Below are positions 16,124 through 20,866 of a stretch of DNA of 20,866 bases, piece after piece (position 1 is the first letter of the stretch; each line of letters starts with the position of its first letter). The stretch spans positions 1 to 20,866 of the forward strand of contig JAGWRH010000080.1 of the NCBI GenBank assembly GCA_028876695.1, read 5' to 3'. The notes under the pieces were generated by a model. It was not told where the DNA came from and did not search any database. It worked only from the letters and a program-made list of their open reading frames with translations. The position numbers and the translations under genes are program-made. Source of the stretch: Acidobacteriota bacterium (GTDB lineage: Bacteria > Acidobacteriota > Terriglobia > Acidiferrales > UBA7541).

Positions 16124-16197
16124 TTGGCCCACAATCGAGCGGAGTTTATCACTCCACGCGAATTTGGACGAGCCTCGCGTCTAGCTGCGGGCGCTTT

Positions 16198-16212
16198 GAG
16201 CCGTCACGGCTC
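16198..16212. terminator. Weak hairpin after the small secreted-protein gene
   Basis: The 6-bp arms GAGCCG (16198-16203) and CGGCTC (16207-16212) enclose a 3-base loop. It lies 75 bp after the secreted-protein stop. No clear T-tract follows on either strand, so terminator function is doubtful. Confidence 0.25.
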
Positions 16213-16305
16213 GGCCTAGTTTACGCAGCCAGGATTGTTGCCCGAAAATTGTGCAAAGAGCAGTAAGCGCCGCGTTAGCCAGCGATTTCGCAATCTCGCG
16301 AGCGC

Positions 16306-16344
16306 TTTTCCACATGGTTTTCAACAAAACTGTTGAAAACTTTT
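16306..16344. repeat. Perfect 10-bp hairpin with DnaA-box-like sequences and T-tract
   Basis: TTTTCCACA at 16306-16314 is one mismatch from the DnaA box TTATNCACA. Immediately next are perfect inverted arms GTTTTCAACA (16317-16326) and TGTTGAAAAC (16331-16340) around an AAAC loop, followed by TTTT at 16341-16344. The arms carry TTTTCAACA in both orientations, themselves loosely DnaA-box-like. It could be an intrinsic terminator on the plus strand, a protein-binding palindrome, or an origin-like fragment; no dnaA, dnaN or rpmH gene is nearby. Confidence 0.5.
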
Positions 16345-16518
16345 CGGAAACTCATCGACGGCAGCTCGACTGCGTGAAGTGTGGCGCGACACTTGCTAGC
16401 GCGGACAAAAAAACCAGCAGCGTCGCGCGCGGTCAACGCTACTGATCAACGCATTGCAATTCCTGCAAGGGTGACCGTACTATGATTTCGCACTGCACGA
16501 TCCCTGTTCTGCTGCGAA

Positions 16519-17382
16519 ATGAAACAACTAATTCTCAACGCGGATGATTTTGGGCTCACCAAGGGTGTCAACGAAGGAATTATTCGAGCGCACCAGCAAG
16601 GAATCCTCACCAGCGCCACGTTAATGGCCACGAGCCGCGCGTTTGACGACGCCGTAGCCCGGGCAAAAGCCGCGCCGAAGCTCGGCATCGGTTGTCACTT
16701 AGTACTGGTCGGCGGGTCGCCGGTCGCGTCACCGGACGAAATCCGATCGCTGGTCGATGAGAACGGAAGATTCCCTCGCACACTGCCGCAACTTGTGCGG
16801 AAAGTGAGCTTGGGCGACGTGCGGCCCCGTGATATTGACCGCGAGCTGTGCGCCCAAATCGAAAAAATCCGCCGGTCCGGCATCGAACCGACGCACGTAG
16901 ATACGCATAAGCACACCCATGCACACCCGGTGGTGATGAACGTGCTCGGGAGAGTAGCGCGCGAGATGGGGATTACGCGCGTGCGGAAGCCGGCGGAGGA
17001 TTTGACGGCTTCATGGAGAAGCCAGAAGGCGGGTGAGCGATCCTGGACGCAATTGGCCTCGGCGGCGGCGGTGCGGGCCGTTACACCATGGTTTGAGTCC
17101 CTTGCGCGACGTTACGGCCTGCGGTCCCCGGATCACTTCCTCGGGCTGGCGATGACAGGCAGGATGAGCGCATCCGTCTTAGGCGAACTGATCGCGGCGC
17201 TCCCCGAGGGCACGACCGAAATCATGCTGCACCCCGGCATTTGCGATGCCGATCTGGTTGCCACCGGTTCACGGCTGCGAAAGCAGCGCGAGATTGAGAT
17301 GGAAGCGCTGCTTGCGCCGGAAGTGCGGGAAATTGTCGAGCACCGCGGCGTGCGCCTGATCACCTACCGCGAGCTCAACTAA
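16519..17382 (+). CDS. ChbG/HpnK family deacetylase (YdjC-like)
   Basis: This 287-residue protein has the YdjC/ChbG fold: LILNADDFGLTKGVNEGI at the start with Asp9-Asp10, GCHLVLVGG with His60, THVDTHKHTHAHP (125-137) with His126 and His130, and EIMLHPG near the C-terminus. In the family, Asp and two His bind a divalent metal for deacetylation of acetylated sugars. Members are called ChbG when acting on chitobiose, and HpnK when linked to hopanoid biosynthesis (PhpB-type hydroxylated sidechain loci). The style here is closest to the HpnK group, but no hopanoid gene is in the window, so the substrate is open. The ATG at 16519 lacks a good Shine-Dalgarno sequence yet begins exactly at the conserved N-terminus. 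It converges with the FAD oxidoreductase gene (43 bp between stops). Confidence 0.88.
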   Translation: MKQLILNADDFGLTKGVNEGIIRAHQQGILTSATLMATSRAFDDAVARAKAAPKLGIGCHLVLVGGSPVASPDEIRSLVDENGRFPRTLPQLVRKVSLGDVRPRDIDRELCAQIEKIRRSGIEPTHVDTHKHTHAHPVVMNVLGRVAREMGITRVRKPAEDLTASWRSQKAGERSWTQLASAAAVRAVTPWFESLARRYGLRSPDHFLGLAMTGRMSASVLGELIAALPEGTTEIMLHPGICDADLVATGSRLRKQREIEMEALLAPEVREIVEHRGVRLITYRELN

Positions 17383-17425
17383 GGCCCTGATTTAGCTAGC
17401 GCAGCACGTCGGCCGTGAACGCCTG

Positions 17426-18892
17426 CTACTCAAGATCGGGCGGTGTAACTTTAGCGATCCAAGCATCGTAATCGCCCGTGTAGCCCACACGCTGCTGGAG
17501 CGCCCGTATGCGCTGTTCGATGGCCATTAGCTGCTCGGACGAGAGCGCAGGCCAGCAAGCGACGCGGTCAACTGCAGCTTCGGCTCTTTCCGCTGCGCGC
17601 GCTTCATCCATGGGACGCATACGTGCAGGATCATTCGTACCGGAGGAGATGCGAGCGTTTTCCTCAATCAGCTTTTTCGTCACCTGTTGGCTGTGGACTA
17701 ATGAGACCCGAATATTTCCCTGACCGGTAACCACATTCCCGACGCCAAACACGTGCGAATGCTCAACGTGACGAGGCGCAGCCTCATCTTTGAACGCGTA
17801 GTACTCCCCATTCATAGAGATTCCCGGAAGAACCTCGGGCACCGAACCGATGGAACTGATCACCAGCGGTGCGCGAATGTCCTGCTCGGTTCCAGGAATC
17901 GGCTCCGAGCGGCGCCCATCAATTTTCGTTTCGGCCACTTTCAGGCCCGTCAGGCGGCCGTTTTCGACGATCAGGCCGGTCGCAAGGCGGCGATCTTGAA
18001 AACGAAAAAGATATTTGTCGCGGGCGAACCGCAACACTTTTTGTCGAACCTGTTCGGTCTTCGCGATCTGATCCGGCGTGGCATTGTCCGGAGCCTGCGC
18101 GAGGGGCATATCTTGCTCGCGGCGACGGTAGATCAGCAGGCAACCTCTTACGCCCAGCTCTTCCGGACGGATCCCGTGCTCCTTACAGACGGCGGGAATC
18201 CCCTTTTCCAGCTCGTGGACGTCCGTCTCAATGCCTCGGGCCCGCAGCGCGCGTTCGTAATTTTCGAGCTGCAGCACTTTCACAACGTCAATCGACGCAA
18301 GCCCGCCGCCGACGACCAGCGCGCCATCGGGCGTTTCATAGCGCGGACCGCCGTAGCTGCGCTCGTTTTTGTGGTTATACCAGTAGATGAACGGATTCTG
18401 GTAAACCAGGCCCTTGCCGACGTACTCGTTCGCGCCGGGAACGCCCAGGTCGCGATCGCGCCATGCTCCGTTGGCTAGAATCACTGCTGAAAATCCCCAA
18501 TTGTTCGCGAGATCGTTGAAATGGACGTCGCGGCCGAGCTTCGTGCAAGGGATGTAGTACACGCCGGGTTTTCGCAACCGCGCATCGATGCGCGCGTATT
18601 CCTGCTTGCGCTGTTCGACGTGCCAGCGTGGCAGCCCGTCCTCGATCTTTCCGTAGGGCCGCGCGTTTTGTTCGAACACGGCCACTCGAATTCCGTGGTC
18701 GGCCAAAATTTCAGCGGCGACCGAGCCGGAAATCGCTCCACCAATTACCGCGACGAAATGTTCCGGGGGATTCACCACTATCGGGTCAGGGCTCCAGATA
18801 TTAGACGAAAGGCACCGGGATTGTACATCGCGGCCGCTCGATTCCGATGTGCGCTCTTGCGGGAACTCGCGGAGCGAAAAGGTTGTGGCCAT
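17426..18892 (-). CDS. FAD/NAD(P)-dependent oxidoreductase, ferredoxin-NADP reductase (FprA)-like
   Basis: This 488-residue two-dinucleotide-domain flavoprotein resembles adrenodoxin reductase/FprA and the GltD-type fold. The FAD site is VAVIGGAISGSVAAEILADH (47-66), where the middle glycine of GxGxxG is alanine. RPYGKIEDGLPRWH (78-91) and the following helix match the family. The NAD(P) site is ALVVGGGLASIDVVKVL (191-207), and the second FAD segment is GVGNVVTGQGNIRVS. About 40 N-terminal residues precede the FAD domain without a recognised motif or Fe-S cysteines. It probably moves electrons from NAD(P)H to a ferredoxin or similar carrier; the partner is unknown. The ATG at 18892 has GGAG three bases upstream. 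It is divergent from the luciferase-like monooxygenase gene, a possible electron-transfer pairing that remains inference. Confidence 0.86.
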   Translation of the reverse strand: MATTFSLREFPQERTSESSGRDVQSRCLSSNIWSPDPIVVNPPEHFVAVIGGAISGSVAAEILADHGIRVAVFEQNARPYGKIEDGLPRWHVEQRKQEYARIDARLRKPGVYYIPCTKLGRDVHFNDLANNWGFSAVILANGAWRDRDLGVPGANEYVGKGLVYQNPFIYWYNHKNERSYGGPRYETPDGALVVGGGLASIDVVKVLQLENYERALRARGIETDVHELEKGIPAVCKEHGIRPEELGVRGCLLIYRRREQDMPLAQAPDNATPDQIAKTEQVRQKVLRFARDKYLFRFQDRRLATGLIVENGRLTGLKVAETKIDGRRSEPIPGTEQDIRAPLVISSIGSVPEVLPGISMNGEYYAFKDEAAPRHVEHSHVFGVGNVVTGQGNIRVSLVHSQQVTKKLIEENARISSGTNDPARMRPMDEARAAERAEAAVDRVACWPALSSEQLMAIEQRIRALQQRVGYTGDYDAWIAKVTPPDLE

Positions 18893-18996
18893 TGACTCCG
18901 ATGGCTGCGGAGCGGTTCAATTTGATATAGTGCCGCAACGAAGGCACGCCGAGGGAGTCGAGCGGATTCCTCGTGGATACGCGGGAGGCGAATTCT
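18893..18996. promoter_or_regulatory. Divergent region, FAD oxidoreductase / luciferase-like monooxygenase
   Basis: A TATAGT hexamer at 18926-18931 on the plus strand is a fair -10 box for the monooxygenase gene, but no good -35 lies 16-18 bases before it. GGGAGG at 18983-18988 is a strong ribosome site with 8-base spacing to the ATG at 18997, which decides that start. Confidence 0.35.
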
Positions 18997-20103
18997 ATGC
19001 ACGTTGGATACGGCACCGGTTTTCAGCACCTCGGCGATTATCCGGACGATCTCTTCATCAAGCATGAGTTGGGCTTGTGCATTATGGCCGAAGAACTTGG
19101 CCTGGATTCCGTGTGGGCCACCGAACATCACTTCGATAATTACTCGATCAGCCCCGACGTGCTTCAGTTGCTCTCGTTTATCGCCGGTAAAACCAGGCGC
19201 GTGAAGCTCGGCTCCATGGTGATCGTCGTGCCGTGGCACGATCCGGTGCGGCTCGCCGAACAAATCGTTCTGCTCGACCATTATTCGGGCGGGCGATACA
19301 TCCTGGGTGTGGGCCGCGGCCTTGCACGCCGCGAGTTCGAGGGCCTCCGCATCGATCAAGGCGAAGCGCGGCGGCGCTTTGATGAATACACGGAGCTGAT
19401 CCTGAGCGCGCTCGAAACCGGCTTTATGGAAGGCGGCGAAACGCTTAAGCAGCCTCGGCGCGAAATTCGTCCGCGTCCGTTCAAATCCTTCAAGGGACGC
19501 TCCTTCGCCGCAGCGGCATCGGCCGATTCTGTCCCCGTCGTCGCGCGGCTTGGCCTCGGCATGCTGGTGATCCTGCAGAAGCCGTGGAAGCAGGTGACCG
19601 CCGATTTCGAGCTGTACCATCAGTGCTGGCAACAGCATCATGCCGGAACCGAGCCTCCCAAGCCGTTCTGCTCCGGCTTCTGTTTCGTGGACGAAAGCGC
19701 CGAGCGCGCTGAGGAATTGGCCCGCAAGTATCTTTCGGCAAATTATCGCGCGGCTCTCGACCATTATGAAATCCTGGGCAAGCACTTCGAAACCACGAAG
19801 GGCTACGAGCGCTATGCCGAAATGAGCAAGCACATGAACAGAATCGGTACGGACCAGGCCGTGGAAGATTACATCCAGCTCATGGCTTGGGGCACACCGA
19901 AGCAGGTGCTCGAAAAATTCGCCGCCATGAAGGATCTGACCGATATGCAGGGCGTGATGCCGAACTTCCATTTTGGTGGGATGCCGTACGAAGAAGCGGA
20001 GCGCAACCTCAAGTGTTTCGTCAAACACTGCAAGCCGGAGCTCAAGAGCTGGCCAGCGGCGTCATTGGAGGAGCCGAAGGAGCTGGCACTGACCGCGGCT
20101 TAA
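18997..20103 (+). CDS. LLM-class (luciferase-like) flavin-dependent monooxygenase
   Basis: This 368-residue TIM-barrel protein is of the bacterial luciferase superfamily. Typical features are MAEELGLDSVWATEHHF (30-46) with the EHHF active-site region, SPDVLQLLSFIAGKTRRVKL, HDPVRLAEQIVLLDHYSGGR, and LGVGRGLARREFEGLRID. Members use FMNH2 or F420H2 for oxidation of aldehydes, sulfonates or other substrates; which cofactor applies here is not visible. The frame starts at a GTG at 18973, but the ATG at 18997 is preferred because of GGGAGG upstream. It is divergent from an NAD(P)H-dependent flavoprotein that could in principle supply reduced flavin. It converges with glgB (64-bp gap). It might equally be an unrelated oxidoreductase acting on a xenobiotic or a cell metabolite. 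Confidence 0.9.
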   Translation: MHVGYGTGFQHLGDYPDDLFIKHELGLCIMAEELGLDSVWATEHHFDNYSISPDVLQLLSFIAGKTRRVKLGSMVIVVPWHDPVRLAEQIVLLDHYSGGRYILGVGRGLARREFEGLRIDQGEARRRFDEYTELILSALETGFMEGGETLKQPRREIRPRPFKSFKGRSFAAAASADSVPVVARLGLGMLVILQKPWKQVTADFELYHQCWQQHHAGTEPPKPFCSGFCFVDESAERAEELARKYLSANYRAALDHYEILGKHFETTKGYERYAEMSKHMNRIGTDQAVEDYIQLMAWGTPKQVLEKFAAMKDLTDMQGVMPNFHFGGMPYEEAERNLKCFVKHCKPELKSWPAASLEEPKELALTAA

Positions 20104-20121
20104 TTGGCCGAAGATCGGCGG

Positions 20122-20139
20122 CAGGCGTTTACCCGCCTG
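20122..20139. terminator. Small hairpin between convergent genes
   Basis: Arms CAGGCG (20122-20127) and CGCCTG (20134-20139) around a 6-base loop lie between the monooxygenase and glgB stops. No T-tract follows on either strand, so this is a weak candidate bidirectional terminator. Confidence 0.25.
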
Positions 20140-20167
20140 GTAAGCTTCCAATTATAGGTAAACTCTG

Positions 20168-20866
20168 CTATCGCTGAAGCTTGAAATAGACTACGGCCAG
20201 CGGCGGCAGTTTCAGTTTGATGGAGTATGGCCGATCGCTCCATGGGACCGGCTCCGCCATCACGCCTCCGGCATTGCCCACATCCGATCCGCCGTAGAAG
20301 CTTGAATCCGTGTTGAGAATCTCGCGATAGTAGCCGGGACGCGGCACGCCGATGCGGTATTCGCGCACGACCGGCGTGAAATTGCACACCGCGGCTACAA
20401 AATCATCCGAGTCCTTGGCGCGCCGCAAGAAAGCCAGAACGCTTGCCGCTGCGTCGTTCACTTCGAGCCACTCGAATCCGGACCATTCGAAATCGACTTG
20501 GTGCAGCGCCGCTTCCTGCGCGTGCAGTTGATTGAGGTACGCGACGAGACGCTGAATTCCGCGGTGCGGCGGCGAATTTTCAAGCGCCCATTCCACCGAT
20601 GCCTCATGCCAGAATTCGTTCCGCTGCGCCAGTTCGCTGCCCATAAACAGCAGTTTCTTGCCGGGATGCGCGTACATGTAGCCGAAGAGCAAGCGCAGGT
20701 TTGCGAACTTCTGCCAGTCGTCACCGGGCATTTTTTCGAGCAATGCCCGCTTGCCGTGAACGACTTCATCGTGCGAAAGCGGCAGCGCGAAATTTTCATG
20801 GAAGGCGTATAGCATCGAAAATGTCAGTTCACGGTGATGATACTGGCGATGGATGGGATCTTGTGA
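20168..20866 (-). CDS. glgB: 1,4-alpha-glucan branching enzyme GlgB, C-terminal part
   Basis: The last 232 residues of a GH13 branching enzyme are visible; the N-terminal part is beyond the right edge. The visible part starts SQDPIHRQYHHRELTFSMLY and continues AFHENFALPLSHDEVVHGKR, which contains the conserved HDE region (catalytic-triad aspartate of the barrel). FGYMYAHPGKKLLFMGSELA and FWHEASVEWALEN follow. The end includes the C-terminal beta domain (FVAAVCNFTPVVREYRIGVP, and later GYYREILNTDSSFYGGS) typical of GlgB, ending in PPLAVVYFKLQR. The enzyme makes alpha-1,6 branches in glycogen in the cytoplasm. Other genes of the glycogen operon are presumably outside the window; the phosphohexomutase at 12473-13882 could supply glucose-1-phosphate but is not adjacent. 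Confidence 0.95.
   Translation of the reverse strand, partial: SQDPIHRQYHHRELTFSMLYAFHENFALPLSHDEVVHGKRALLEKMPGDDWQKFANLRLLFGYMYAHPGKKLLFMGSELAQRNEFWHEASVEWALENSPPHRGIQRLVAYLNQLHAQEAALHQVDFEWSGFEWLEVNDAAASVLAFLRRAKDSDDFVAAVCNFTPVVREYRIGVPRPGYYREILNTDSSFYGGSDVGNAGGVMAEPVPWSDRPYSIKLKLPPLAVVYFKLQR

Larger units (their letters stand above)
16124..16518. other. 395-bp intergenic region before the HpnK/ChbG gene
   Basis: This is the longest gap in the window. It contains small hairpins at 16141-16155 (GGAGT and ACTCC arms) and 16198-16212 (GAGCCG and CGGCTC arms), then the strong hairpin with DnaA-box-like sequence at 16306-16344. It ends in an unstructured stretch with TATGAT just before the hpnK start. 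One open frame (16251-16445) has no recognisable protein features and lacks an ATG start. Confidence 0.5.

Noticed and set aside
16251..16445. Possible small gene of 64 codons before hpnK
   Set aside because: It starts with TTG, has no ribosome site, spans the hairpin, and has no recognisable domain apart from one CxxC, which may be chance.
17753..18478. A 241-codon plus-strand open frame antisense to the FAD oxidoreductase
   Set aside because: The opposite strand encodes clear dinucleotide-binding motifs; this frame is a compositional by-product.
18778..20028. A 416-codon open frame antisense to the luciferase-like monooxygenase
   Set aside because: Its translation is the mirror of a well-supported gene in high-GC DNA, has no family motif, and crosses the divergent promoter region.
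1..20866. CRISPR arrays, tRNA/rRNA genes, insertion sequences, prophage or known defence modules
   Set aside because: No regularly spaced repeats, transposase or integrase motifs, cloverleaf-like sequence or rRNA-like stretches were seen on either strand.

Overview
The window is a GC-rich, gene-dense bacterial chromosome segment. The gene set best fits a soil member of Acidobacteriota. That placement is inferred from a neprilysin-type M13 peptidase, an HpnK/ChbG-like deacetylase, several small DinB-fold proteins, a small secreted regulatory-domain protein and the general protein style; no rRNA or marker gene proves it. There are 19 coding sequences, two of them cut by the window edges. I see no rRNA, tRNA, CRISPR array, insertion sequence or phage gene.

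Left part (1-6231), all on the minus strand. Read in the direction of transcription it holds a radical SAM protein with an extra C-terminal cysteine cluster, a secreted M13 zinc metallopeptidase, a DinB-fold protein, a J-domain protein with flanking coiled coils, and a WD40-like beta-propeller that runs off the left edge. The propeller has no stop inside the window. A 10-bp GC-rich stem followed by a T-rich tract separates the DinB gene from the J-domain gene.

Middle (6524-14327). A long-chain acyl-CoA synthetase (AMP-forming) and a second DinB-fold protein are 12 bp apart and read rightwards, followed by a lone thiG for the thiazole moiety of thiamine. A CPBP membrane protease-like gene (minus) and an HGSNAT/DUF1624-type membrane acyltransferase (plus) diverge. 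Next comes a phosphohexomutase-ftsB pair (minus) whose reading frames overlap by 16 bp. The ftsB stop also overlaps the acyltransferase stop tail to tail. A CutA1 gene diverges from the mutase.

Right part (14353-20866). It holds a PLP-dependent cystathionine synthase/lyase (minus), a small secreted protein with a carboxypeptidase-regulatory-like fold (plus), and a 395-bp intergenic stretch with a perfect hairpin and DnaA-box-like sequences. These are followed by an HpnK/ChbG deacetylase (plus), an FAD/NAD(P) oxidoreductase (minus) divergent from a luciferase-like monooxygenase (plus), and the C-terminal part of the glycogen branching enzyme GlgB (minus), cut by the right edge.

Most genes are housekeeping or metabolic and sit in short transcription units rather than one pathway island. 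I found no convincing new multi-gene system. The most noteworthy points are the DnaA-box-like hairpin region upstream of hpnK, nested palindromes in the metB-type/secreted-protein divergent promoter, the fused pgm-ftsB unit, the radical SAM protein of unknown substrate, and the divergent FAD-oxidoreductase/monooxygenase pair.
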